DNA of 64,000 nucleotides. Source: Arthrobacter sp. NicSoilB8. GTDB taxonomy: Bacteria > Actinomycetota > Actinomycetes > Actinomycetales > Micrococcaceae. Location: NCBI RefSeq assembly GCF_019977355.1, contig NZ_AP024655.1, positions 2,232,001 through 2,296,000 of the forward strand, written 5' to 3'. The notes beneath the pieces were generated by a model. The model saw only the letters and a list, made by a program, of their open reading frames with translations. It searched no databases and was not told where the DNA came from. Position numbers and translations under genes: made by a program. This document shows positions 25,278 through 33,903 of this stretch, one piece after another (position 1 is the stretch's first letter; each line of letters starts with the position of its first letter).

Positions 25278-26363
25278 ATGCGCGGATGGCCGCGGCCGGA
25301 CGAACCGTCCGGCCAAATCACGCTCGTACTGGATCAGCGCAGCACCCTGGACCCAGGGGATGACCTCCGCGATGGACTTTCCGCGATCGCTCGCCAGGGC
25401 CCCCACCTCTGGGTCGCCAATGACGAGACGACAAGTGTCGAACGGCTCACGCTTGAGGATGGGGACCGCGCCCGGGCCCATCGTAGTTTCGATCTCACCA
25501 ATGTCCTTGAACTGCCCGGGGACACGGGTGAGCTGGACATCGAAGGCCTCGATATCGAAGCTGACACGCTCTGGCTGCTCGGATCGCACAGCTCGGCCCG
25601 CAAACAGGTGAAGGACAAGTCCACGCCCGCAGAGGCGCAGAGATCCCTGGCGACGGTGGAGGTCAGCCAGCGTCGGCGGGTGCTGGCCCGAGTCCCGACT
25701 GCGGTTCTCCTGGATCCGGGCGGCCGGACCAGGCAGCAGCAGCCCGCCGCTGTGCTTGGCCTCGGTCGCAGCGAGGATCTGGTGGAGCTTCTGTCCGATG
25801 ACCCGCACCTTGGCGTTTACATACAGGCCTCGAAGACCGGGGTGCACCCGATCCCGGGCAAGGAAAACGGCATTGACTGCGAGGGCCTCGCCGTAGCAGG
25901 CCGCCGCGTGTTCATCGGCCTGCGCGGGCCGGTGCTGCGCGGCTGGGCGATGATTATTGAACTCACCGTGGGCGACGGGCCCGGCATCGAGCCACAGCCG
26001 ATCGGTCCGGGGAACCGGCGCTACCGCAAACACTTTCTCCACCTCGATGGCTTGGGCGTGCGGGATCTCTGCCGTCACGGAGATGACCTGCTCGTTTTGG
26101 CAGGACCCACCATGGAGCTCGACGGGCGCACGCCCGTCTTTCGCTGGCGCAACGCGCTGACGTCGCAAGCCGAGGCCGTCCTGCGCAAAGACGACTTGCC
26201 TTGCGAATTCGACGCACCGTTCGGAAGAGGCGACGACCACGCCGAGGGGATCACCGTACTCGACGACGGCCGGTCGGCCCTGGTCTTGTACGGCACACCG
26301 GCCGGACAACGCAAGACCGGACGCCACGAGATCACAGCCGATGTCTTCCATTTGAGCCCGTAG
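25278..26363 (+). CDS. DUF3616 domain-containing protein
   Basis: A 361-residue protein of the DUF3616 family, beta-propeller-like proteins of unknown function. Recognisable elements are GLSAIARQGPHLWVANDETT, ELDIEGLDIEADTLWLLGSH, GIDCEGLAVAGRRVFIGLRG and a closing HAEGITVLDDGRSALVLY, i.e. repeated D/E-G-L blocks that occupy successive blades. No signal peptide. A minus-strand open frame across the same region is a GC-rich shadow. It is followed at 107 bp by an MFS gene on the same strand. Confidence 0.85.
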   Translation: MRGWPRPDEPSGQITLVLDQRSTLDPGDDLRDGLSAIARQGPHLWVANDETTSVERLTLEDGDRARAHRSFDLTNVLELPGDTGELDIEGLDIEADTLWLLGSHSSARKQVKDKSTPAEAQRSLATVEVSQRRRVLARVPTAVLLDPGGRTRQQQPAAVLGLGRSEDLVELLSDDPHLGVYIQASKTGVHPIPGKENGIDCEGLAVAGRRVFIGLRGPVLRGWAMIIELTVGDGPGIEPQPIGPGNRRYRKHFLHLDGLGVRDLCRHGDDLLVLAGPTMELDGRTPVFRWRNALTSQAEAVLRKDDLPCEFDAPFGRGDDHAEGITVLDDGRSALVLYGTPAGQRKTGRHEITADVFHLSP

Positions 26364-26469
26364 GGACTGCGGCCGGGCGGCGGATTGCCGGATCATCTGG
26401 CGCGCACCGGCGCGGCGGGACGAGAATGGGCTCGTGCTTCCCCTTCGCCCCGGCGGGGGCGGCGAGGCG

Positions 26470-27744
26470 ATGAACGCCGCCGCCCGCAAGATTCAGCGCA
26501 TCTATCTGACGTTGACGCTGGGCAATACCCTTGCGGCGTCGTTCATCTGGGGGATCAACACCCTCTTCCTGCTCGATGCCGGACTCAGCAACTTTGAGGC
26601 GTTTGCCGCGAACGCCTTCTTCACGGCCGGAATGGTGCTCTTCGAGGTGCCCACCGGCGTCGTCGCCGACTCGTGGGGGCGCCGCGTCTCGTTCCTGCTC
26701 GGCACCGTGACCTTGGCAGGATCGACCTACCTCTACTACCTGCTCTGGCAGTTTTCCGCCCCGTTCTGGTCGTGGGCCGTGGTGTCGGTCCTGCTCGGCC
26801 TGGGGTTCACCTTCTTCTCTGGTGCGGTCGAGGCCTGGCTGATCGACGCGCTGCGCTTCTCGGGGTATGAAGGCGGGATGGAGACGGTGCTGGGGCGGGG
26901 CCAGATGGTCTCCGGCGTCGCGATGCTCGCCGGCTCGGTGGCCGGCGGCGTGATCGCGCAGGCCACCAACCTGGGCGTGCCGTTCCTGCTGCGCGTGGGC
27001 GTGCTGTTAGCCATGTTTGCGGTGGCCTTCGGGCTCATGCGCGACGTCGGATTCACCCCCGAACGCTCGACCCATCCTCTTCAGGCGACACGGGCAGTCC
27101 TGTCTGCCTCAATCGAGAACGGCTTGAAGAACCCACCCGTGCGTTACGTGATGCTGGCCGCGCCGTTCAGCGCCGGCGTCGGGATCTATGTGTTTTACGC
27201 CCTGCAGCCGTACCTGCTGGAGCTGTTCGGGGATCCGCACGCGTATTCCGTCGCCGGCCTCGCGGCGGCCATCGTGGCCGGAGCGCAGGTGCTCGGCGGC
27301 TGGATAGCGCCCCGCGTCAGGCGCCTCGTCCGCAAGCGCACGACGGTGTTGATTCTGAGCAGCATCACGGGCGCAATAATCCTGGTGGTGCTCGGGTTCA
27401 CGCAGGTGTTCTGGGTGGCTCTGGTGCTCTTGGCGCTCTGGGCCGTGATCTCCTCGGCGGGCATCCCGGTGCGTCAGGCGTACTTGAACGACATGATCGC
27501 CTCCAAGCAAAGGGCAACAGTGCTCAGCTTCGATTCCCTCATGGGATCAAGCGGTGGCGTGGTGGTGCAGCCCATGCTCGGCCGGGCAGCCGATGTGTAC
27601 GGCTACCCGGCCTCGCTGGCAATCGGCGGCGCAATCGAACTCTTCGCTGTGCCCTTCCTGCTGGCGAGCCGCCGTCAGCACCACCGGGCCGATCAGGCCA
27701 ACGCTCCGACCCAAGGGACGAACACCGGACCCCAGACGGCCTAG
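26470..27744 (+). CDS. MFS transporter
   Basis: A 424-residue, 12-helix transporter. Helix 1 carries TLGNTLAASFIWGINTLFLL, loop 2-3 is GVVADSWGRRVSFLLG, and helix 5 has GSVAGGVIAQA. It resembles uncharacterised actinobacterial MFS proteins in the tetracycline/bicyclomycin-like range. The start was set at the ATG at 26470 (MNAAARKIQ); a longer frame begins 12 codons earlier. The C-terminal 25 residues are hydrophilic (HHRADQANAPTQGTNTG). Substrate unknown. Confidence 0.87.
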   Translation: MNAAARKIQRIYLTLTLGNTLAASFIWGINTLFLLDAGLSNFEAFAANAFFTAGMVLFEVPTGVVADSWGRRVSFLLGTVTLAGSTYLYYLLWQFSAPFWSWAVVSVLLGLGFTFFSGAVEAWLIDALRFSGYEGGMETVLGRGQMVSGVAMLAGSVAGGVIAQATNLGVPFLLRVGVLLAMFAVAFGLMRDVGFTPERSTHPLQATRAVLSASIENGLKNPPVRYVMLAAPFSAGVGIYVFYALQPYLLELFGDPHAYSVAGLAAAIVAGAQVLGGWIAPRVRRLVRKRTTVLILSSITGAIILVVLGFTQVFWVALVLLALWAVISSAGIPVRQAYLNDMIASKQRATVLSFDSLMGSSGGVVVQPMLGRAADVYGYPASLAIGGAIELFAVPFLLASRRQHHRADQANAPTQGTNTGPQTA

Positions 27745-27840
27745 ACGCGAACCGGAAAATCGTTTCCGCCGGGCGCCTTACTTGCCGAGGCCTTCCGGGC
27801 CTACAGTTGGGCGTGTAGAACCGTCGACAGGAGAGCCTCA

Positions 27841-28143
27841 GTGATTACTCTGCAAATCGAACACCAGGTCCGGGACTTCGACATGTGGAGGAGGGCTTTC
27901 GACAGTGATCCTCTGAACCGTGCCGCGTCCGGCGTGAAGTCGTACCGGATCTCGCGTCCGCTTGGCCAGCAAGACTACGTGATGCTGGAGATGGACTTCG
28001 AAACGCAGGAGGCCGCCGTGGACTTCCTGGGCCGGTTGCAGAACGACACGTGGAAAACCGGTGTGACGGCGCCGGCGCTGGTCGGTGAGCCATCGACCAG
28101 AATCATCGAAACGGTCTCCATCGAGAATGTGACCGCCCCCTGA
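27841..28143 (+). CDS. Small dimeric alpha-beta barrel (cyclase/monooxygenase-like) protein
   Basis: A 100-residue protein starting with GTG after a good AGGAGA. It opens ITLQIEHQVRDFDMWRRAFD and continues with SGVKSYRISRPLGQQDYVML, a pattern typical of ferredoxin-like dimeric alpha-beta barrels (antibiotic biosynthesis monooxygenase-type and related cyclases). Function unknown; such proteins may bind small aromatic or haem-like ligands. Two more proteins of this general type occur at 35174 and 62536. Confidence 0.72.
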   Translation: MITLQIEHQVRDFDMWRRAFDSDPLNRAASGVKSYRISRPLGQQDYVMLEMDFETQEAAVDFLGRLQNDTWKTGVTAPALVGEPSTRIIETVSIENVTAP

Positions 28144-28241
28144 GTCCTCAGCACTGTGGGGCCGGTGCCTTACCGGGCCCGGAGACCATGCCTGAAGCGT
28201 CTTGAGCGAGAAGTTCGCTGGCTACTTTCGGGCAGCGCCAG

Positions 28242-28952
28242 TCACCCCCCGTTGTTAACGGTGTCCCCATTTGCAGCTGGACGGGCAGGGAATGAGAACC
28301 GCTCTTGGATCCAGGCCCCGAGTTCTCCGAGCGTTTCACCGCTCATGTGATGCCCTCCGGGGTCGCGGCGGGCATGGGTGACGGCAGCAGAATGCGTCAG
28401 CAGGTATTGCCATGTGCGGTCCAGCAGCTCTGCCGGAATTACCCTGTCCTGGTCGCCGTGCGCGACGAAAACCGGAAGGCCGGCCAGCCGCGCCGGCGTG
28501 ACCGGTACCCCGGCCTCGAACGGCAAGGTCCCGTACAGAATGGCGGCTCCGGAAAATCGTTCCGGATCTTGAAGTATCAGGCCGCCCGCGAATGCTGCTC
28601 CGCCGCTGAAGCCGACGAGCACCACCGGCCTGCCGGCCGGGGCCGTGGCATCGAGCCAAATACGGAACCAGGCCACGGAATCAGCCAGCGACTCTGCGAC
28701 CGGGCGGCCGATGCCCCGGTTGGCGAACCATGCATAGCCGCCGCCCTCGGCAATGGGCGCCCGAACAGCGGCGTAGGCAGGGCCGGGCGGCAGCTGGCCG
28801 GCGAGGGTAATGATCTCGCGCTCGCTCGAGCCGCGGCCGTGCAGCAGCACCACCAGTGGCGCTGCCGGGTCGGGTGACCCGGCGGTCGCCACCACGGGTG
28901 AACCGGTCTGGGATGGGCCGTCCGCGATTTCGGGCGTCTCGGGGATTCGCAT
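28242..28952 (-). CDS. Alpha/beta hydrolase (carboxylesterase/phospholipase-like)
   Basis: A 236-residue serine hydrolase. The oxyanion region is PLVVLLHGRGSSERE, the nucleophile elbow VVLVGFSGGAAFAGGL (GFSGG), the acid FVAHGDQDRVIP and the histidine DPGGHHMSGE. The set fits the acyl-protein thioesterase/carboxylesterase family often found beside glyoxalase-type ring-cleavage dioxygenases in MhqR-like regulons. The start is the ATG at 28952 with AGGAG six bases upstream. Thirty bp upstream is a TTGAAGTTTCAA element that resembles one before the dioxygenase at 42163. Confidence 0.88.
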   Translation of the reverse strand: MRIPETPEIADGPSQTGSPVVATAGSPDPAAPLVVLLHGRGSSEREIITLAGQLPPGPAYAAVRAPIAEGGGYAWFANRGIGRPVAESLADSVAWFRIWLDATAPAGRPVVLVGFSGGAAFAGGLILQDPERFSGAAILYGTLPFEAGVPVTPARLAGLPVFVAHGDQDRVIPAELLDRTWQYLLTHSAAVTHARRDPGGHHMSGETLGELGAWIQERFSFPARPAANGDTVNNGG

Positions 28953-28981
28953 GGCTGCTCCTGAGGGTAGTGGCAAATTTA

Positions 28982-28993
28982 TTGAAGTTTCAA
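28982..28993. promoter_or_regulatory. MarR-type near-palindrome TTGAAGTTTCAA
   Basis: A near-perfect palindrome 30 bp upstream of the hydrolase ATG, in an A/T-rich stretch unlike the surrounding DNA. It differs by one base from the perfect palindrome before the dioxygenase gene (42128). Confidence 0.5.
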
Positions 28994-29171
28994 CTATCAT
29001 GCAGGAGTGCGTATTTGCCGTCAACTATTGCGGGCGCCATGTGGCCGCTGCCGATGCGATCCGCCCGGCGTCACGACGAGGCCGGACACCAAGGCTTCGC
29101 TGCTGTTGATGGTGACAACTTCATACCCGTCGGGCCCTCGCCTGCATGCCCGAGCGGCTCTCGCCGGGGCT

Positions 29172-29537
29172 TTAGGTGGCGACGACGAGTTTGCCGCTGG
29201 AGCGGCTTTCCTCCATGTCGGTGTGGGCCTGGACGATGTCATTCAGGGTGTAGACCTTGCCGATGGGCACGGTTGCGGTGCCGTCACTGACGGCCTGCAG
29301 GAATCCCTGCAGCACGCTGCCGGGATGGCGCCTATGACGGACCAGGGCAGCGCTGCGTCGAACGGTATGAAGTGCCGGGCCGGCACGCACGTGTACTCGG
29401 CGTAGCCGCCGTCGAACACGCGGCCCATGCCGCCCATTAGGGTGGTCGCCTTCTGTCCGGCGCGGAATTCACCGCCGGGGCGTCCGCCACTTCTCCGGCG
29501 GCTTCGATCCCGGGCTGCCCAGCACAATGGCCCGCAT
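29172..29537 (-). pseudogene. Decayed zinc-binding (quinone-type) alcohol dehydrogenase
   Basis: From an ATG at 29537 (MRAIVLGSPG), successive frames carry PGIEAAGEVADAP, then GGEFRAGQKATTLMGGMGRV with FDGGYAEYTCVPARHFIPF, then SDGTATVPIGKVYTLNDIVQ with AHTDMEESRSSGKLVVAT and a stop. These are the start, the domain-1 strand region and the C-terminus of a zinc-binding dehydrogenase, with frameshifts between them and the whole Rossmann domain (roughly 150 residues) deleted. Confidence 0.82.
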
Positions 29538-29606
29538 GGTGCCGCCGCTCACGGCCTTCCGGTAGTTCAGCGTCTGGGAGTTCGGTGCCTGGCGACCGTT
29601 TCGTGG

Positions 29607-29732
29607 CTACTCGCGTGCGGAACCAGAGCCCAGGAGTGCCCGCGCCTGGAGGATCGCCTGTTCGACGTCGCCGTTGAGCTCTTCGGCGGGCAGTGCACCG
29701 ACTTCGCCGCGGAGCAGTCCAACGTCCTTGAG
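29607..29732 (-). pseudogene. C-terminal fragment of an unidentified protein
   Basis: The minus strand has strongly G/C-ending codons reading LLKDVGLLRGEVGALPAEEL then NGDVEQAILQARALLGSGSA and a TAG at 29607. It is helical and coding-like but lacks a start; it abuts the thiolase fragment on the opposite strand within about 5 bp. The parent family is not recognised. Confidence 0.5.
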
Positions 29733-29736
29733 TAGG

Positions 29737-30003
29737 GACGAGGTGGGCGCCATCGAACTGAACGAGGCGTTCGCCGCGCAGTCCCTGGCCTGCATCAACG
29801 CCTGGGGCATCGATGCGTCCATCGTGAACCGGCACGGCGGCGCGATCGCGATGGGCCATCCGCTCGGCGCGTCGGGCGGGCGCATCCTGGCCCGGTCCCT
29901 GCAGGCCTCCGGGCAGCGCTGGGGCGTCGCGGCGATCTGCATCGGCGTCGGCCAGGGTCTCGCCGTCGTCCTCGAAAACGTCACTACCGCCGCATCGGCA
30001 TAA
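29737..30003 (+). pseudogene. C-terminal fragment of an acetyl-CoA acetyltransferase (thiolase)
   Basis: The frame reads DEVGAIELNEAFAAQSLACI, then IVNRHGGAIAMGHPLGASGG and ICIGVGQGLAVVLEN to a TAA at 30003. The NEAFA motif, the GGAIAMGHPLGASG catalytic His loop and the CIGVGQG cysteine loop are diagnostic of thiolases. About 300 N-terminal residues, including the nucleophilic Cys, are missing. The cut edge meets an unrelated fragment on the other strand. Confidence 0.88.
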
Positions 30004-30129
30004 CCAGCCGGCCTAACCAGCCGGCATAACCCGGCAGGGACTGCGTGGATCCGGGCACATTCCCGCCGCTGGGCAGACGTCGGGATGCGGGGCCGTGCAG
30101 GCGGTTGTTGTCATGGCGGCCCCGCAATC

Positions 30130-31818
30130 CTATGCGGGCCGGGCTCCGGTGGCGGCGCTCCGCGGAGCCACAGTGAGGGCAGCGACGCGTTCCAGCCTGG
30201 GATGCAGGTTGTCGCCGTCGTCCAGGACGCCCGTCTGCCACCACAGCTTCAGCCCCTCCGGCGCCACCTCCAGATAGGCCAGGTTGTTCTGGAACCACGG
30301 CCCGTCGATGCCGGACCAGTGAAACGGCGGGTCCGGGACCTTCGCCGAGCGTGCCACAAGGGCGCCAACCGGCGTGGCCAGTCCGTAAGACATGATCGCC
30401 GCGAAGGACCTCATCAGCCGCGGCAGCGGGTTGCGGATGGGGGAGCAGACCGCCTGCACGACCCGGCTGCCCGACGTGCGCTCCACCTCCGCAACGTAGG
30501 AGTAATGCACGTCCCCGGAGAGGAAGGTGATTGTCTCCGGTGCCTGGCCGCGTTTGCCGTCGGCGACATCAGTCACCATTGACGCCACCTCGCGGAAGCT
30601 GTTCTGGAACGCGGCCCAGTGTTCAAGGTCCAAAGCCTGACGTAGCTTTTCGCCGGCCCGGGCGGCAAGTTTCCCCCAGGCGCCTTGGGACACTGCCTCG
30701 TTCCAGGACTCGACGTAGTGCAGGCCCATCGGCAGCAGGTAGGGCAGCGACGTGGCGACCAGCAGGTGGCGGAAACCGCCGCGCATCCGGCCGTCGAACC
30801 AGGCCATTTCCGCCTTGTCCACGAGGGCTCGATCGTCCGGCGTCAGGTCCCGGGCTGCCCGGGAATCCACCACAATCAGCCGGGTGTCGCCAAAATCCCG
30901 GCAGTAGCTCCACCGGTACGATCCCGGGTCCTGGTCGGCCCGCTCCGCGAAACTGTCCAGTGCCGCGCTCACATCGATCTCATCCTCGCCCGCGTGAGCG
31001 GCGATCAGCTGCCAGATGGCGTCCTCGGCCCGCTCCTGCGGTGACATATTCCCCAGATGCTGATAGACCCAGTACGAGGCCAGCCCCGCGACAATCCGCC
31101 CATGCCACCAGGAAGTCGCTTCCATTTTCCTCTTCCAGCTGAGTGAGGTGTTCCAGTCGTCGCGGATGTCGTGGTCATCGAAGATCATGGCGCTGGGCAG
31201 GGTGGACAGCAGCCACCTGTTCGCGGGGTCTGACCAGGCCAGATAGTACAGGTGAGCGTATTCCTCGTAGTCCTTGAGCTCCTGGCCAGGTGGTGCCTTG
31301 ATGTCCCGTCGGGCGCGGATGAACTCCTGCATCTGCTTGCTGGTCAGGTCGGCGTACACCTGGTCCCCGAGGAAGGCGACCAGATCCGGCCACGGCAGGT
31401 CACCGCCGCCGGAGGAGGCCATCTGCAGGGCGTAGGCGCGCAGCGAGTCGACGCCGTGGGTCCGGTTGCCGGACGCATCGTGCGGGACACTGGTCCGGCA
31501 GGAGCCGTAGGCCATCCGCAGCGGCTTCCCGGGCTTCAGCGTCGCGATCATGGACGGCGGGAACCCGGACTCCGGATCGGGCCAGACCCGCGTTCCGTTG
31601 ACGTCGACGGCGTACGGCATGACCGTTGCCGGCTCCAGCCCGTGCAACTCCACCAACGCGTAGTGGTGACCATGAACTGCAAACGTACTGGCTGCCCAGT
31701 CCCTGCCGCCGGCACGGATCGAGACGCGGGCAGCGAACCGGGTCTCCACCCAGACACTCGCCGATTTCTCATCCACGTACCGCATCATGGGGCCGAGCAC
31801 CAGGGGAGAGGTTGTCAT
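30130..31818 (-). CDS. PhoD-like alkaline phosphatase family protein
   Basis: A 562-residue metallophosphatase of the PhoD-like branch. The N-terminal part is a small beta domain (VLGPMMRYVDEKSASVWVET). The catalytic domain shows RMAYGSCRTS, LVAFLGDQVYADLT, MIFDDHDIRDDWN and FLSGDVHYSYVAEV, which carry the Asp/His metal ligands. No Tat signal is visible, unlike secreted PhoD, so this is likely a cytoplasmic or non-classical member. The ATG at 31818 starts at the natural domain boundary. Exact substrate unknown (phosphoesters). Confidence 0.9.
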   Translation of the reverse strand: MTTSPLVLGPMMRYVDEKSASVWVETRFAARVSIRAGGRDWAASTFAVHGHHYALVELHGLEPATVMPYAVDVNGTRVWPDPESGFPPSMIATLKPGKPLRMAYGSCRTSVPHDASGNRTHGVDSLRAYALQMASSGGGDLPWPDLVAFLGDQVYADLTSKQMQEFIRARRDIKAPPGQELKDYEEYAHLYYLAWSDPANRWLLSTLPSAMIFDDHDIRDDWNTSLSWKRKMEATSWWHGRIVAGLASYWVYQHLGNMSPQERAEDAIWQLIAAHAGEDEIDVSAALDSFAERADQDPGSYRWSYCRDFGDTRLIVVDSRAARDLTPDDRALVDKAEMAWFDGRMRGGFRHLLVATSLPYLLPMGLHYVESWNEAVSQGAWGKLAARAGEKLRQALDLEHWAAFQNSFREVASMVTDVADGKRGQAPETITFLSGDVHYSYVAEVERTSGSRVVQAVCSPIRNPLPRLMRSFAAIMSYGLATPVGALVARSAKVPDPPFHWSGIDGPWFQNNLAYLEVAPEGLKLWWQTGVLDDGDNLHPRLERVAALTVAPRSAATGARPA

Positions 31819-31999
31819 GCCTCAGTTGTACCGGCTTGGGCTGGATGCGGCCATGCTCTGGCGGAAAGATGCGGCGGACCGGGTCCGAGGTCGCCAGCGC
31901 GGCTGACCGAACTGTCCTGGCCGAGTTTTGTGGGCAGCGCCCCTGATGTCGCGCTTCACGGGATGGGCGGTTCCCGTCCGTCGGCATAGGGACCTGCCG

Positions 32000-32770
32000 C
32001 TACCCGGCGTCCTTGTGAGGCATGTCTTCGGCAGGGCTGCTGGTGGATTCGCCCGCGTCCCGGGCTAGCCGGTCATGGAGCCGGTTGATCTGGGCGGTGA
32101 GGCGGGCGAGCTCCTCCCGGCTGGCGGCGTCGTCCGCGTTCGTGCGCGCACTGGTTGCGGCGGTCACACTCTCAACCAGCCAGGAGGACACCGCCGCGGT
32201 GACCATGCTGAGCACGGCAAACCCGCCGACCATCAATGCCGCCGCGGCCCAGCGGCCGGGAATGGTGACGGGGTAGAAGTCGCCATAACCGATCGTGGTG
32301 ATCGTGACAATCGCCCACCATAAGGAGTCGCCCATCGTCGTGATATTCGCGTTCGGAGCGCCCTTTTCGAAACTGAGGACGCTCAGGGCGACGGTATAGA
32401 TCAGCAGCATGGCGGAGACAATGACGTAGGCCATGACGCGCGCCCTGATGGCAGTGCCGGGGGCCCTTTCCATGACCCGACGCAGGGTGAAGGGACGCAG
32501 GAGCCGCAAGGGCCGCGCGACCGGAAGCGCCACCATGAGCAGGTCCAGCGGGTGGCGGACGAACCATCGGCCCCGATGGGGTGCCAGGAGCAGTTTCACG
32601 ATGTAGTCGACGCCGAAGGCAATCCACGTCGTGACCATGACAAGAGTCAGGGCGGAGGCGTAGGGGTCCGGGGGATCGGCTATGACCTGGATGGAGTAGG
32701 CCGCCAGGAAAACAAAAGCCGCGCCGACGAGGGGCCACTCCGAATACTTTTGCCATGTTTCTTGCGTCAT
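32000..32770 (-). CDS. Voltage-gated-type potassium channel
   Basis: A 256-residue ion channel with six membrane segments. The S4-like helix is basic (RPLRLLRPFTLRRVMERAPG, about 86-105), the pore helix and filter are WWAIVTITTIGYGDFYPVT (TTIGYGD 158-164), and a coiled-coil-like cytoplasmic tail follows (EELARLTAQINRLHDRLARD). It resembles bacterial Kv-like channels, which set membrane potential. The start is the ATG at 32770; an upstream extension is not channel-like. It is divergent from the aquaporin gene, suggesting shared osmotic or membrane-stress function. Confidence 0.92.
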   Translation of the reverse strand: MTQETWQKYSEWPLVGAAFVFLAAYSIQVIADPPDPYASALTLVMVTTWIAFGVDYIVKLLLAPHRGRWFVRHPLDLLMVALPVARPLRLLRPFTLRRVMERAPGTAIRARVMAYVIVSAMLLIYTVALSVLSFEKGAPNANITTMGDSLWWAIVTITTIGYGDFYPVTIPGRWAAAALMVGGFAVLSMVTAAVSSWLVESVTAATSARTNADDAASREELARLTAQINRLHDRLARDAGESTSSPAEDMPHKDAG

Positions 32771-32998
32771 GGCTGAATCGTAGGACTTTGCCCTCGTGAT
32801 GTCCGCACGAATTTGCTGGCGCTTTTCGGGGCTCCGGAGGCGGCGGTCGGGCCGGCACGACGCCGGGCCGTCAGCGAGCCACCGGCGCACCGCTGACAAG
32901 CGGGCCCGGCAGCGGTACATTGGGGCTCTCAAGTGCCGGCCGGCTTGGGTCAACAAGTTGGCAAGGTACGGGTCCAGAACCGGCGGAGGCGACGTGCC

Positions 32999-33862
32999 AT
33001 GGCGGAAAATCAGGGCAAAAGCGGTACCGGACGGGCGGGGGCGCGTGAGGACCAGGCGCGCAATCACAATCTCGCCAGCGAACTTGGAGTAGTCGAGCAA
33101 AATATCCTGTTGCGGATTCAGAATTTTGATGATCCCCGCCAGGAATGGCGGCGGCTGTTCTCGGAGCTCTATGGCACATTTCTGCTGGTCATCGTCGCGG
33201 CCGGGGGAGGCATGATGAGCCAGGCCTTCCCCGGTGTCATCAGCCGCACGGCGGCCGTGGTGGCCCCCGGCTTGATGGTGATGGGGATCATTCTGTTTAT
33301 GGGCAAGATTTCCGGCGCGCACCTGAACCCGGCCGTCAGCATCGCGTTCGCGCTCCGCGGCGACTTTCCCTGGCGCCGGGTCCCCGGCTACATCGTCGTT
33401 CAGCTCATCGGGGCGACCCTTGCCTGCCTGCTGCTCCAGGCCGTGATCGGCGTATCCGCCACCTATGGTTCGAACTATCCGGCGGCAGGCTATTCCGCCG
33501 GCGCCGCGTTCTGGATGGAGGCGCTGCTGACGCTGGCGCTGGTCAGTGTCATCCTGGGAACCGCGTCCGGGGCGCAAAATGTCGGGCTGCTCGGCGCTTT
33601 TGCCGTGGGCGCGTACATTGCCGTGGCGGGCCTGTGGGGCAGTCCCATTTCCGGCACATCAATGAATCCGGCGCGAACGTTCGGGCCCGATCTTGCCGGC
33701 GGCAATTTCAGCGACTACTGGGTCTATGTCGCCGGTCCGCTGGCCGGTGCGGTGGCCGCCGTCGGTATAGCCTTTATCCTGCGGGGCGCGGGCGGCGGCA
33801 CATCGGGGTCCGGAGCCGCGCAGGGCGACCTCTTCACGGAGGCCGCCAGGAAACAAGACTGA
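32999..33862 (+). CDS. Aquaporin / MIP-family channel
   Basis: A 287-residue channel of six helices. The two half-pore motifs are HLNPAVS (NPA 110-112) and SMNPART (NPA 223-225), the second followed by the conserved Arg. A hydrophilic N-terminal extension of about 50 residues precedes helix 1 and is unusual in length. The ATG at 32999 follows GGAGG by nine bases. Selectivity (water or glycerol) is not certain from sequence alone. It is followed by a PLP-enzyme gene on the same strand after 41 bp. Confidence 0.92.
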   Translation: MAENQGKSGTGRAGAREDQARNHNLASELGVVEQNILLRIQNFDDPRQEWRRLFSELYGTFLLVIVAAGGGMMSQAFPGVISRTAAVVAPGLMVMGIILFMGKISGAHLNPAVSIAFALRGDFPWRRVPGYIVVQLIGATLACLLLQAVIGVSATYGSNYPAAGYSAGAAFWMEALLTLALVSVILGTASGAQNVGLLGAFAVGAYIAVAGLWGSPISGTSMNPARTFGPDLAGGNFSDYWVYVAGPLAGAVAAVGIAFILRGAGGGTSGSGAAQGDLFTEAARKQD

Positions 33863-33903
33863 GCCCGCATCGGAACGGGAAGCATAGGGGATAGGGGATC
33901 CGT

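Noticed and set aside
25158..26489. 443-residue minus-strand open frame opposite DUF3616
   Set aside because: The plus strand encodes a recognisable DUF3616 protein; the minus frame has no family motif and includes low-complexity Arg-rich runs.
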